This document shows positions 27,012 through 35,298 of a stretch of DNA of 64,000 nt, piece by piece. The notes beneath the pieces are model-generated. The model was not told the DNA's origin. It worked only from the letters and a program-made list of their open reading frames with translations, and did not search any database. The position numbers and the translations under genes were made by a program. How positions within the stretch are numbered: position 1 is the stretch's first letter; every line of letters begins with the position of its first letter. Source of the DNA: Paenibacillus algicola (GTDB taxonomy: Bacteria > Bacillota > Bacilli > Paenibacillales > Paenibacillaceae); assembly GCF_005577435.1 (NCBI RefSeq), contig NZ_CP040396.1, positions 3,290,501-3,354,500 on the forward strand, given 5' to 3'.

Positions 27012-28145
27012 TTAGTTTTGCATGATAAAGTCACGCTCTACAGAGGAATTACCGTCAAATGTACGCAAAATCTCATATCGGGTGTTCCGCTGTGCCGGAA
27101 TATATCCCGCTTCCCGAATCATCGTCAGAATCGTTTCAATGTTGACCTTGTGTACAGCCCCTGCTGCTGACACTACATTCTCCTCCATCATGGTGCTGCC
27201 GAAATCATTGCAGCCGTAGGAGAGCGACAGCTTGCCGACTTCTGGCCCCATCGTGACCCAGGAGGACTGCAGGTTCGGCACATTATCAATCGCCAGCCGG
27301 CCGACGGCTACGCTCTTGAGGTACGCCTCCGGCGTTTCGCGCTCGCGCTTCAGGTTCGTATTGTCAGGCTGGAACGTAAATGGAATAAAGGCCAGGAAGC
27401 CCTTGGAATTCCAGCCGTTCTGAATGCACTCGTCCTGCGCATCCCGTATCCGGTGCAGATGCAGAGCCCGCTCCTCCATCGTCTCGCCCAATCCGATAAC
27501 CATGGTCGCCGTCGTATTCATGCCAAGCTGATGCGCTGTCTGCATAACGTCCATCCATTGACGCCAGCTTCCCTTCAGCCTGCTCACCTTGGAGCGAATC
27601 CGGTCATCCAGAATTTCTGCGCCGCCGCCCGGCAGGGAATCCAGTCCCGCATCACGCAGCTCCCGTACAACCTCGTGCAGCGGAAGGCCTGATACCTCGA
27701 CCATTTTCATAATTTCTGCTGGGGAGAAGGAGTGCATGGTAATATTGGGAAACCGCCCTTTAATTTTGCGGAGCAGATCTGTGTAATAGCTGAACGGCAG
27801 GTTTGGATTTGTTCCGCCTTGCATCAGGATTTCGGTGCCATTGACATCCTCGGTTTCCTGGATTTTTTGCAGAATCGTTTCGTCCGACAGCACATAGCCC
27901 TCTTCATGGCCCGGTCTGCGATAAAATGCACAGAAACGGCAGTACACATCACATACGTTCGTATAATTAACATTCCGGCCGATGACGAAGGTCGTCACGG
28001 GATCCGGATGCTTGCGCTTGGTCATAATATCGGCGGCGTGGCCGATCTTCTCCAGCTCATCACTTTCAAACAGCCGTGTGGTATCCTCCACCTGCAATCG
28101 CTCGCCCCGGAGCGCTTTGTCTAAAATACGGTCAATTGTGCCCAT
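27012..28145 (-). CDS. mqnC: Cyclic dehypoxanthinyl futalosine synthase MqnC (radical SAM)
   Basis: A 377-residue radical SAM enzyme. Cys65, Cys69 and Cys72 in NVCDVYCRFC bind the 4Fe-4S cluster and S-adenosylmethionine. The family features ILMQGGTNPNLPFSYY, LDSLPGGGAEIL and the late YGCNDFGSTMMEENV are present. MqnC cyclises dehypoxanthine futalosine in the alternative menaquinone pathway. No other futalosine gene (mqnA, B, D, E) and no men gene is in the window. ATG 28145 follows AAAGGAGG; the longer frame upstream lacks a site. MqnE is the nearest alternative but aligns less well at the glycine-rich GGGAEIL region as I recall it. Confidence 0.88.
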   Translation of the reverse strand: MGTIDRILDKALRGERLQVEDTTRLFESDELEKIGHAADIMTKRKHPDPVTTFVIGRNVNYTNVCDVYCRFCAFYRRPGHEEGYVLSDETILQKIQETEDVNGTEILMQGGTNPNLPFSYYTDLLRKIKGRFPNITMHSFSPAEIMKMVEVSGLPLHEVVRELRDAGLDSLPGGGAEILDDRIRSKVSRLKGSWRQWMDVMQTAHQLGMNTTATMVIGLGETMEERALHLHRIRDAQDECIQNGWNSKGFLAFIPFTFQPDNTNLKRERETPEAYLKSVAVGRLAIDNVPNLQSSWVTMGPEVGKLSLSYGCNDFGSTMMEENVVSAAGAVHKVNIETILTMIREAGYIPAQRNTRYEILRTFDGNSSVERDFIMQN

Positions 28146-28238
28146 ATGTAAATCCTCCTTTACTCCTTCGACGAGAAGGCCTTTCCTCATTTACGGTGTA
28201 TACATGTCTTCCTTCCCATCGTATCACATCAGGACCGC

Positions 28239-28275
28239 AAAAACGACATCCCTTCGCTTTCAGGGATGTCGTTTA
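28239..28275 (-). terminator. Intrinsic terminator after metC
   Basis: AACGACATCCCT pairs with AGGGATGTCGTT on the minus strand, with a TTTTT tail, just past the metC stop. Confidence 0.75.
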
Positions 28276-28285
28276 TGTTACAGCT

Positions 28286-29485
28286 TTAGATGCTTGCCTC
28301 CAGCGCCTGGCTTAAATCGGAGATCAAATCATCAATATCCTCCAGTCCTACGGAGAAGCGGAGCAAGCCGTCTGTAATGCCCCGTTCATGACGCACCTGC
28401 TCCCCCATCGCGGCGTGAGACATCATGGCCGGGTACGAAAGGATGCTCTCGACCGCGCCCAGGCTCACCGCAACCAGCGGCAGCTTCACCGCATTCAGCA
28501 CCTCCTTGGCGCGCTGGCCAGAGCCAACATCAAAGGAGACGACCGCGCCATAGCCGCTGCTCTGCTTCTCATGAATCTCCCGGCCGGGATGGTGAAAAAG
28601 CCCGGGATAATGGACAGCTTGTATATCGCTGCGCCCGCTCAGCCAGGCTGCCAGCTTCGCTGCACTCTGCTCACTGTGCGCCATCCGGGCGCCCAGGGTC
28701 TTCATGCCGCGCATCAGAAGCCAGGAATCCTGCACGCCCAGCACGGTGCCCAGTCCGTTTTGCAGCTGCTTGAGGCGTTGTCCCAGCTCCTCTGTCCGGG
28801 CCACCGCAAGACCTGCCAGCACATCACTGTGTCCTGACAGAAACTTGGTGGCGCTGTGAAGCACAATATCAACACCAAACTCAATCGGCCGCTGGTAAAG
28901 CGGCGTCATAAAGGTATTGTCCAGTATTGTAAGCAGCCCCTCTTCCCTCGCCCAGCAGCTGACCGCTTCGATATCGGTAATTTTGAGGGTAGGGTTGGAC
29001 GGAGTCTCCATGTATACAGCCTTCGTGGTGCTTCTTAGGGCCTCCTTAACCTGATCCAGATTCGTCATATCGACGAAGGTACACTCAATGCCCAGCCGGC
29101 TCAGAATGCTCGTCAGCAGCCGGTATGTGCCTCCATATACATCCTCTGTGACGATCACATGATCACCGGAGGAGAGCAGCATCAAGGTGCTTGAAATGGC
29201 AGCCATGCCTGATGCGTATGCGAAGCCGCAAGCGCCTCTTTCCAGCTGAGCAATGTAATCCTCCAGCACTTGGCGGGTTGGATTGCCGGAACGACTGTAA
29301 TCATGGAGCGGCGGGCTGTGGATATCATGATGGTGAAAGGTCGAGGCCTGATACAGCGGAACACTTGACGCTCCAGTGGCCTCGTCGATTTCCTGCCCGA
29401 AATGCAGAAGCCGGGTTTCAAATTTCAGCTCGTTGGGGCCGGCTGCGTTCCGATGCCCTTCCCGGTTCGAATGCTCCCCGCTCAT
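28286..29485 (-). CDS. metC: Cystathionine beta-lyase MetC
   Basis: A pyridoxal-phosphate enzyme of the Cys/Met metabolism family, 399 residues. The cofactor lysine lies in DIVLHSATKFLSGHSDVLAG. Motifs YSRSGNPTRQVLE and YASGMAAISSTLML are typical. It cleaves cystathionine to homocysteine, ammonia and pyruvate. It is the last gene of the metA-metI-metC operon and overlaps metI by four bases, so the two are translationally coupled. The pair resembles Bacillus MetI and MetC, where this second enzyme is the lyase; the assignment between lyase and synthase is by that order and similarity. Confidence 0.88.
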   Translation of the reverse strand: MSGEHSNREGHRNAAGPNELKFETRLLHFGQEIDEATGASSVPLYQASTFHHHDIHSPPLHDYSRSGNPTRQVLEDYIAQLERGACGFAYASGMAAISSTLMLLSSGDHVIVTEDVYGGTYRLLTSILSRLGIECTFVDMTNLDQVKEALRSTTKAVYMETPSNPTLKITDIEAVSCWAREEGLLTILDNTFMTPLYQRPIEFGVDIVLHSATKFLSGHSDVLAGLAVARTEELGQRLKQLQNGLGTVLGVQDSWLLMRGMKTLGARMAHSEQSAAKLAAWLSGRSDIQAVHYPGLFHHPGREIHEKQSSGYGAVVSFDVGSGQRAKEVLNAVKLPLVAVSLGAVESILSYPAMMSHAAMGEQVRHERGITDGLLRFSVGLEDIDDLISDLSQALEASI

Positions 29486-30666
29486 GACCGCGTCCCTCCT
29501 TCAACCTCAGCCGCCGCTTTGGCAAGCGCCTGGCCCAGATCCTGAATAAGGTCCTGCTCATGCTCAATCCCGACCGAGAAGCGCAGCAGGCGTTCATCAA
29601 CACCGACCGCCTCACGGATTTCAAGAGGAATATCGGCATGGGTCTGCACCGCAGGATACGTCATAAGAGACTCTACGCCCCCCAAACTTTCGGCAAAGGC
29701 AATCAAAGAAATATGGCGGAGAATTGGCTCTACATAGCGCGCATCCTTCACCTTAAAGGACAGAATGCCTGTATTTCCGCTGGACTGCTTGCATTGAATG
29801 TCATAGCCAGGGTGATCCGGCAGGCCGGGATAGAACACCTGCTCCACAGCCTCATGGCTGCTGAGGAAGTTGGCTACAGCCAGCGCATTCTGCTCATGGC
29901 GCTCCATCCGCAGCGCAAGGGTCTTCATGCCACGCATCAGCTGGTACGAATCGGACGGACTTAGCACGGCGCCGATGGAATTGTGAAGAAAGGCCATTTT
30001 GTCCGACAGCTCTTTACCTTTCGTTACGATCAGACCCGCCAGCACATCATTATGTCCGCCCAGATATTTCGTCGCACTGTGCACAACGACATCTGCCCCC
30101 AGCTCGATCGGGCGCTGAAAGAACGGTGTCAGCAGCGTATTGTCAACGATGGACAGCAGGCCGTGCCGGTGCGCCCAATGGCTGACGGCTTGAATATCAG
30201 TAATCATCATAAGCGGATTCGTCGGTGTCTCGATAAACACCGCCTTCGTGCTCGGCTTCCGGCAGCTTTCCAGTGCGTCCAGGTCGTTGGTATCCACGTA
30301 GCTTGCGCTGACGCCAAAACGGGACAGGATCGCCTCCAGTAGCCGATAAGTCCCGCCGTAAAGGTCCAGCGAGACGATTAGATGGTCCCCCTGGCTAAAC
30401 AGGGCAAACACCGTTTGCAGGGCAGCCATACCGGAGCTGCAGGCGAAGCCGGCATCGCCGGACTCAAGTCCTGCACAAGCCTCCTCCAGCACCTGCCGGG
30501 TCGGATTTTTGGTGCGGATGTAATCAAAGCCCGTGCTCTGGCCAAGCCTTGGATGGCGGAACGCCGTAGCCTGGTATATTGGAAAATTGATCGCGCCGGT
30601 AACCGGCTCCTCCACCGACCCAATCTGTGCCAGGCGGCTTTCTATGTTCAACTGGTTTTTGTCCAC
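29482..30666 (-). CDS. metI: Cystathionine gamma-synthase / O-acetylhomoserine thiolase MetI
   Basis: A 394-residue pyridoxal-phosphate enzyme paralogous to the metC product next to it. The cofactor lysine is in DVVVHSATKYLGGHNDVLAG and the phosphate-binding part is CSSGMAALQTVFALF. In Bacillus MetI joins O-acetylhomoserine with cysteine, or with sulfide. The adjacent MetA appears to make O-acetylhomoserine, so the substrate fits. The gene lies 44 bases after metA and overlaps metC. Confidence 0.88.
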   Translation of the reverse strand: MDKNQLNIESRLAQIGSVEEPVTGAINFPIYQATAFRHPRLGQSTGFDYIRTKNPTRQVLEEACAGLESGDAGFACSSGMAALQTVFALFSQGDHLIVSLDLYGGTYRLLEAILSRFGVSASYVDTNDLDALESCRKPSTKAVFIETPTNPLMMITDIQAVSHWAHRHGLLSIVDNTLLTPFFQRPIELGADVVVHSATKYLGGHNDVLAGLIVTKGKELSDKMAFLHNSIGAVLSPSDSYQLMRGMKTLALRMERHEQNALAVANFLSSHEAVEQVFYPGLPDHPGYDIQCKQSSGNTGILSFKVKDARYVEPILRHISLIAFAESLGGVESLMTYPAVQTHADIPLEIREAVGVDERLLRFSVGIEHEQDLIQDLGQALAKAAAEVEGGTRS

Positions 30667-30710
30667 GCTTGGTATACTCCTCTCCAGATACCTATCCTTG
30701 ACATGATATT

Positions 30711-31628
30711 TTAGTTTTGCGGACCGATGTCATACGGCGTCGCTTGATAGACATAGTAATTCAGCCAGTTCGAGAACAATAAGTTGGCATGGGCCCGCCA
30801 GATTGCCGGCGGCTTGCGCGAAGGATCATCTGAAGGATAATAATGCTTCGGAAGCTCGACCTCCTGGCCCTTGGCGGCATCTCGTTCATATTCCCACCGC
30901 AGCGTATCCGCGTCATATTCGGAATGACCGGTAACGAAGATCTGGCGGCCATCGCGGGAAGACACAAGATAAATGCCCGCCTCCTCGGACTCGGACAGAA
31001 TTTGAAGATCCCCGTGCTGCTCAATATCCTCCCGGCGCACCTCCGTATGGCGGGAATGCGGAGCATGAAACATCTCGTCAAAGCCGCGCAGCAAAGGCAC
31101 CGTGGGGTCACTGGTCGTATGCGGGAACACCCCGAAGCATTTGTCAGGCAGTGTGTACTTCGGCACGTCATAGTGATAGTACAGTCCCGCCTGGGAAGCC
31201 CAGCAAATATGGAGCGTCGAGGTCACATTATCCTTGGTCCACTCCATAATCTCCCTCAGCTCATCCCAATAATTCACGTCCTCAAAATCCAGCTGCTCCA
31301 CCGGAGCACCTGTAATAATCATTCCGTCGAACCGGCGGTGCTTCACTTCCTCGAAGGTTTTGTAGAACGCCTCCAAATGCTCTGCCGACGTGTTCTTGGA
31401 TGTATGTGAGCTCGGATGCAGCAGTACGACATCGACCTGCAGCGGGGAGTTCCCGATCAGGCGCAGCAGCTGGGTTTCCGTCGTTTCCTTGTTCGGCATC
31501 AGATTCAGGATTGCAATCCGCAGCGGACGGATATCCTGTTGAAAGGCATGACTCTCATCCATAGTGAAAACATTCTCCCCTGCAAGCACTTCCTTAGCTG
31601 GCAGGGTATCCGGAATTTTAATGGGCAT
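30711..31628 (-). CDS. metA: Homoserine O-acetyltransferase, MetA type
   Basis: A 305-residue acyltransferase that activates homoserine for methionine synthesis. The catalytic cysteine is Cys142 in [17 protein letters not shown], and the partner His and Glu lie in [12 protein letters not shown]. Residue 111, in [13 protein letters not shown], is glutamate. In this family glutamate here is known to select acetyl-CoA and glycine to select succinyl-CoA, so this should be an acetyltransferase despite the MetA (succinyltransferase) family. ATG 31628 follows AAGGAGGAAC; a longer frame upstream overlaps the riboswitch terminator. First gene of the SAM-controlled met operon. Confidence 0.93.
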   Translation of the reverse strand: MPIKIPDTLPAKEVLAGENVFTMDESHAFQQDIRPLRIAILNLMPNKETTETQLLRLIGNSPLQVDVVLLHPSSHTSKNTSAEHLEAFYKTFEEVKHRRFDGMIITGAPVEQLDFEDVNYWDELREIMEWTKDNVTSTLHICWASQAGLYYHYDVPKYTLPDKCFGVFPHTTSDPTVPLLRGFDEMFHAPHSRHTEVRREDIEQHGDLQILSESEEAGIYLVSSRDGRQIFVTGHSEYDADTLRWEYERDAAKGQEVELPKHYYPSDDPSRKPPAIWRAHANLLFSNWLNYYVYQATPYDIGPQN

Positions 31629-31656
31629 AAAGTGTTCCTCCTTCTTGGATTCCATC

Positions 31657-31693
31657 AAAAAAATGACCCTTCTCTATAACTGAGAAAGGTCAT
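31657..31693 (-). terminator. Riboswitch terminator before metA
   Basis: ATGACC-TTTCTC pairs with GAGAA-GGGTCAT on the minus strand, followed by seven T residues. It is the expression platform of the SAM-I riboswitch. Confidence 0.85.
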
Positions 31694-31718
31694 ATGTACG
31701 TAAACGTAGATTATGATT

Positions 31719-31851
31719 CTCTCTCATCTGTCAGGGTGCCGTAAATGCCTGTCCCGGCATTCACTTCATCCTGCAAGAATTAGCACCGTGCGATATTGCT
31801 GCCGGTTGCCGGGTTTCATCGGGCTAGTCCCTCCACCTGCTCTTGATAAGA
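31719..31851 (-). ncRNA. SAM-I (S-box) riboswitch
   Basis: The minus strand shows the canonical 5' part: CTTATCAAGAG, AGGTGGAGGGACTAGCCC, GATGAAACCCGGCAACC. It also has the GGTGCTAATTC segment and the closing GATGAGAG. With the terminator at 31657-31693 it should stop transcription of metA-metI-metC when SAM is plentiful. Confidence 0.95.
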
Positions 31852-32018
31852 TTGACAACGATATGAAATTTTAATAATGACTGACACGAATCACTTCTGA
31901 CATTACTTTAAAACATTCTTTTTTTCCCGTCAAGACGGTTTAAGGCGCATTTTGAAGAACCTGTTTCTCTTTTCCTTCATACGGTGAGATGAGGGCCTTG
32001 AATGCGCGGAATTCAGCC

Positions 32019-32047
32019 TTGAAAGGTCCCTAACCCGGCGTTATACT
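32019..32047 (+). promoter_or_regulatory. Predicted sigma-A promoter of corA
   Basis: TTGAAA (32019-32024) and TATACT (32042-32047), spaced exactly 17 bases. The transcript would carry a leader of about 230 nt before corA. Confidence 0.75.
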
Positions 32048-32089
32048 AGACGAGTGCTAATCGTTTGCAGGGAAAGAGGTGACATAAAA

Positions 32090-32197
32090 ATGGACGGTGA
32101 CCCGGGCCAGAGGCTTGTACTCCGTGACATACAATCGCATAGGAGACCCATCAGCTTCCCGGCCTGCGGCGACGTTATTTTTATGGTGATTACATAA
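32090..32197 (+). CDS. Possible 35-residue leader peptide upstream of corA
   Basis: An ATG at 32090 has a good ribosome site (AGAGGTGAC, about seven bases before) and opens a frame of 35 codons inside the predicted corA leader. The peptide reads MDGDPGQRLVLRDIQSHRR and continues to VIFMVIT. I know no homologue. Bacterial magnesium transporter genes can be controlled by translated leaders, so a regulatory peptide is possible, but this may equally be chance in a structured leader. Confidence 0.35.
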   Translation: MDGDPGQRLVLRDIQSHRRPISFPACGDVIFMVIT

Positions 32198-32285
32198 ATA
32201 TAATGAACCCATTCAGGCTGGCTGCTGATACCTGTGCCTTATTCAACGACCGTATCCACGTGTTCTGTGAAAAGGAGGATATCAG

Positions 32286-33221
32286 ATGAAGATCCGACTG
32301 GTAAACGCCGGCGTTTTTACTTCGGTGGATGACCTTGAAACGACCCTCACTCCGCCAGCCGAGGGCTTCTACTGGATAGATGCGGATCTGGAGGATCTGG
32401 CTGCGCTTCAGCCCTTATTCTCTCTGCATGATTTGGCGGTAGAGGACTGCTTGACGGAAGAGGAGCAGCGTCCCAAGATTGAAATTTATGAGAGCCATTA
32501 TTTTATCGTTGTGAACAGCATCCGATTTGATGATGAAGAGATCTTTCTGCGGGCGCTGAATATTTTTCTCGGACGGCATTTTATTATTACAGTGACCCGC
32601 CAGAAGATTCATGAGCTCCGTGCCATCAAGCCTCTGCTGTGGGAAGAGGAAGTGAACTCCCCGGACCGGTTCCTGTATGTTCTGATCGATCTCGTCACCG
32701 ATAATTACTTCACGGTGGGCGACCGGATCGAGGTGCGGATCGAGCAGCTGGAAGAGGATATTCTAATGCATACCAAGAAGTCGCATCTCAACGAGATTGT
32801 CGGGCTGCGCAGTGAAATTCTGTGGCTGAAGCGTGTTCTCGGGCCGCAGAGGGATGTGATCCATACCTTAAATAAGAAGGATCTGCGATTGATTGACGAT
32901 CAGCTTCAAAAGTATTTCAGCGACACGTACGAGAATGCGGTCAAGATCTCGGAAATCTTCGAAACGTACCGCGATTTGATGGGCAACCTGCGGGAGGCCT
33001 ACCAGTCCAGTATCGCGATCCGCGCTAACGAAACGATGAGCATTTTTACCGTAATCACGACCATCTTTATGCCGCTGACTGTCATTACTGGCATCTATGG
33101 CATGAATTTTGATTTCATGCCGGAGCTGCACTGGAAATATTCATATTTCATTGTACTGGCGGTCATGGTTGCCGTGGGCTTCGGAATGTATTATTTGTTC
33201 CGCAAAAAAGAATGGCTTTAG
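32286..33221 (+). CDS. corA: Magnesium/cobalt transporter CorA
   Basis: A 311-residue CorA-family channel. The long cytoplasmic N-terminal part is helical and acidic. The C-terminus has two membrane segments (about 250-270 and 287-306) with the YGMNFDFMPEL signature between them, which forms the pore entrance. CorA pentamers carry Mg2+, and sometimes Co2+ or Ni2+, inward down the potential. The start follows AAAGGAGG. It is preceded by a long leader of unknown role and followed, seven bases after the stop, by an IS-derived element, which may have displaced its own terminator. Confidence 0.93.
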   Translation: MKIRLVNAGVFTSVDDLETTLTPPAEGFYWIDADLEDLAALQPLFSLHDLAVEDCLTEEEQRPKIEIYESHYFIVVNSIRFDDEEIFLRALNIFLGRHFIITVTRQKIHELRAIKPLLWEEEVNSPDRFLYVLIDLVTDNYFTVGDRIEVRIEQLEEDILMHTKKSHLNEIVGLRSEILWLKRVLGPQRDVIHTLNKKDLRLIDDQLQKYFSDTYENAVKISEIFETYRDLMGNLREAYQSSIAIRANETMSIFTVITTIFMPLTVITGIYGMNFDFMPELHWKYSYFIVLAVMVAVGFGMYYLFRKKEWL

Positions 33222-33228
33222 TTACAAG

Positions 33229-33592
33229 AGAGGCTGTCCCAAAAGATCCAGGGTCTTGCGGAGGCTACTGAAAAAGTCCTGACTGAATCGAAGAAGGTAC
33301 TGCACCCGAAATAATTAAGGGAGCAATACCTTTTTTTGATGTAAAATAAGGTTAACGCAAAAGATGGTGTATCCGCCAGCGAAGGCGTGGTCGCTGCAGA
33401 AAGAGGGGGCTTCCGATCGCTGTTGTCCCCAGAAAACAGGTAACACAAAGAAACCGCCCTTTGGCAGAATGGAAGTGTCTAACAACCATCTAATAAGGAG
33501 CGGCTTCATTTGTACAAATCTTTATTTTTTGCTTCATATTTCCTTCAATTGAGCTGCCTCGTTAAACAAGATTTACTTTTGGGACAGCCTCT
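33229..33592. mobile_element. 364-bp IS1182-derived miniature element (copy B)
   Basis: Perfect 17-bp terminal inverted repeats, AGAGGCTGTCCCAAAAG at 33229-33245 and its complement at 33576-33592, bound the element. They resemble IS1182-family ends. The interior shares 33431-33513 and 33519-33569 with copy A at 1398-1599 and keeps no transposase frame, so it is an internally deleted, non-autonomous copy. I see no clear target-site duplication. It sits between corA (plus) and the HRDC gene (minus) and may serve both as a 3' end. Confidence 0.75.
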
Positions 33593-33611
33593 TTCAAATG
33601 AAGCGCTCTGC

Positions 33612-34619
33612 CTACACGGCCCGCCGGCCATGTGACTCCGCTTCCCGCCGGTACCGGATTCGTATGAGCCGCAGCCGTTCGTACAGCTGCTCCTGGGACA
33701 GCCCTTCTCTCTCCTCTTCCCCGTAAACACGCTGCAAAATCGGCTTTAAAAAGGTGTCCCCAAGCTCCTCCAGCGCCTTCCATACATGGTCCTGCTCCTC
33801 TTCCGGCATGACGGCAAGCTCGGCAGAGATCAACGGCTCCGTATTATATCCTGCCTTCTCCAGCGCTTCCACAGCCTCAATGACCGCGCGCCGGGACATT
33901 CCGGTGACCTCGCTCAGTGCCTCCATATTCAGGCTCCGCGCAATGCCTTCCAGCAGCTGCCGGTTGGTCCGATATTTCTCCAGCTCCAGCTTGTATTTCT
34001 GCTCCTTCTGCGTATATAACCAGGACATGAACTCATCCTCCTCCAGAGCAGCCTCAACCCAGTTTAAGGGAAAGCCATGCACCCTCTCCACACGGGATGT
34101 CATTTCAAGCCAATCCTCCCCGTGCTCCTGCGCCTTGGTGCTGCCGATGCCCGGCAGCTGCAGCAGCTCCTCCTGCGTCTTCGGAATGAAGGCGCTGATC
34201 ATTCGCAGCACCCGGTTACTCGCGATGAAGTAGGGTGCCTTTCTGCCTGCCGCCGCCTTTCTTCTTCGCCAGGCGCACAGCTCACTGTACAGCTCTTCAC
34301 TGCCGCAGCGCTCGCTGTAGCATTGCAGGCGCAATGCGTGCCGGTTGCTGCTCCCGCTCTCCTCCGGCTCATGGAAGACACCGGCAATGACCGGCCGATA
34401 GCCTAGTGCAAGCTTCTGCGCGAGTCCATGGCGGTACACACAGAGCAGCTCCTGCCAGGACCCTCCCTCATACCAGGCTTCATCGCCGCCTTCTCCCTCC
34501 CCTTCCGATCCGCGCCAGCCCAGGTACCAGCTGCCTTCCTCCTCACCAATCCATAGCTGCGCTGTTTCGTGTCCACCCGACCCCGGGCGGCTCATCTGGT
34601 TCATAAACACGATATCCAT
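33612..34619 (-). CDS. HRDC-domain protein
   Basis: A 335-residue protein. Residues roughly 105-190 match an HRDC domain: ELYSELCAWRRRKAAAGRKA, PYFIASNRVLRMISAFIPKT, and the helix LQLPGIGSTKAQEHGEDWLE. HRDC domains, known from RecQ and RNase D, bind nucleic acid. No helicase or nuclease domain accompanies it. The C-terminal part is helical and acidic, with a possible winged-helix-like segment around ALSEVTGMSRRAVIEAVEAL. ATG 34619 follows GGGAGGAAG. A promoter and an early terminator lie in its leader. The cellular role is unknown. Confidence 0.75.
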   Translation of the reverse strand: MDIVFMNQMSRPGSGGHETAQLWIGEEEGSWYLGWRGSEGEGEGGDEAWYEGGSWQELLCVYRHGLAQKLALGYRPVIAGVFHEPEESGSSNRHALRLQCYSERCGSEELYSELCAWRRRKAAAGRKAPYFIASNRVLRMISAFIPKTQEELLQLPGIGSTKAQEHGEDWLEMTSRVERVHGFPLNWVEAALEEDEFMSWLYTQKEQKYKLELEKYRTNRQLLEGIARSLNMEALSEVTGMSRRAVIEAVEALEKAGYNTEPLISAELAVMPEEEQDHVWKALEELGDTFLKPILQRVYGEEEREGLSQEQLYERLRLIRIRYRREAESHGRRAV

Positions 34620-34664
34620 ACCTCTTCCTCCCTTATTCCTAAATATTTCAGCACACGCACACGC

Positions 34665-34712
34665 AAAAAAAAAAGCACCCTCCATCTCGCTTTCGCAGCG
34701 AATGAAAGGTGC
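34665..34712 (-). terminator. Terminator in the leader of the HRDC gene
   Basis: On the minus strand GCACC...TCGC pairs with GCGA...GGTGC, with ten T residues behind. It lies between the HRDC promoter and its ATG, not after a gene, so it probably attenuates HRDC transcription or ends a short RNA. Confidence 0.7.
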
Positions 34713-34751
34713 TTCCCTTTAATACTTACGTCCGTTATACTGTTACTCTAT

Positions 34752-34780
34752 ATATTATCCAGGATTTGTAACAAGGTCAA
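34752..34780 (-). promoter_or_regulatory. Predicted sigma-A promoter of the HRDC gene
   Basis: TTGACC (34775-34780) and TAATAT (34752-34757), spaced 17 bases on the minus strand. Confidence 0.7.
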
Positions 34781-34804
34781 TCCCTATTATTTTGAAGCTT
34801 TGTT

Positions 34805-34832
34805 TTGTCCCATCTTAATTTTGCGTTATAAT
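34805..34832 (+). promoter_or_regulatory. Predicted promoter of the DUF3055-like gene
   Basis: TTGTCC (34805-34810) and TATAAT (34827-34832), spaced 16 bases, about 40 bases before the start codon. Confidence 0.55.
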
Positions 34833-34873
34833 GTTTCGTATTCAGAGCACGCAGAAAAGGAGCATTTCTACTC

Positions 34874-35176
34874 ATGGATCAAGACAAAGAGCAGCTTGAC
34901 TATTTATCCGACAGCACGGAATCAACCTCTACACGGTTCGTTACCTTTATTGGACCGTCCCTGAAGCGCTTCGATCTCGCAGTGACCTCCACAGATCGTT
35001 TTTACGGCAAGAAGCTCGTGACCGATTTGCAGTTCGGACGCTCGGCGATCCTGGCCGATGATGATCTGGAGGAAGAAGGCTTACTGGAGCGCACCTTCCG
35101 GCTGGAGCGGGAAGAGGCCGACGATATGCGCAGCTTTTTAAGCCTCGTACTGGGCAGCCCTCATTTTACGGACTGA
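34874..35176 (+). CDS. DUF3055-like small protein
   Basis: A 100-residue soluble acidic protein. The segment RFVTFIGPSLKRFDLAVTST, followed by FYGKKLV and a GRSAILADDDLEEEG stretch, resembles DUF3055 proteins of Bacillaceae, which have no known function. There is no signal peptide or membrane segment. AAAGGAG lies about eleven bases before the ATG. It stands alone and converges with the ROK kinase gene on a shared terminator. Confidence 0.6.
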   Translation: MDQDKEQLDYLSDSTESTSTRFVTFIGPSLKRFDLAVTSTDRFYGKKLVTDLQFGRSAILADDDLEEEGLLERTFRLEREEADDMRSFLSLVLGSPHFTD

Positions 35177-35208
35177 TCTGCGGCAGAATTCATAGGCTAC
35201 AATAAATA

Positions 35209-35254
35209 GAAGACATGGCATCGCAGGATGATCTCCCGCATCGCCATGTCTTTT
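35209..35254. terminator. Bidirectional terminator
   Basis: AAGACATGGC-ATCGC pairs with GCATCGCCATGTCTT. It lies between the convergent DUF3055-like and ROK kinase genes, with T-rich tails on both sides. Confidence 0.75.
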
Positions 35255-35298
35255 ATAGGTTTGATTTCAGAAGAGCATCACTGCAGCTTCAGCCTGTC

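Noticed and set aside
32054..32285. M-box magnesium riboswitch before corA
   Set aside because: I could not find the conserved M-box core segments; the leader stays unassigned.
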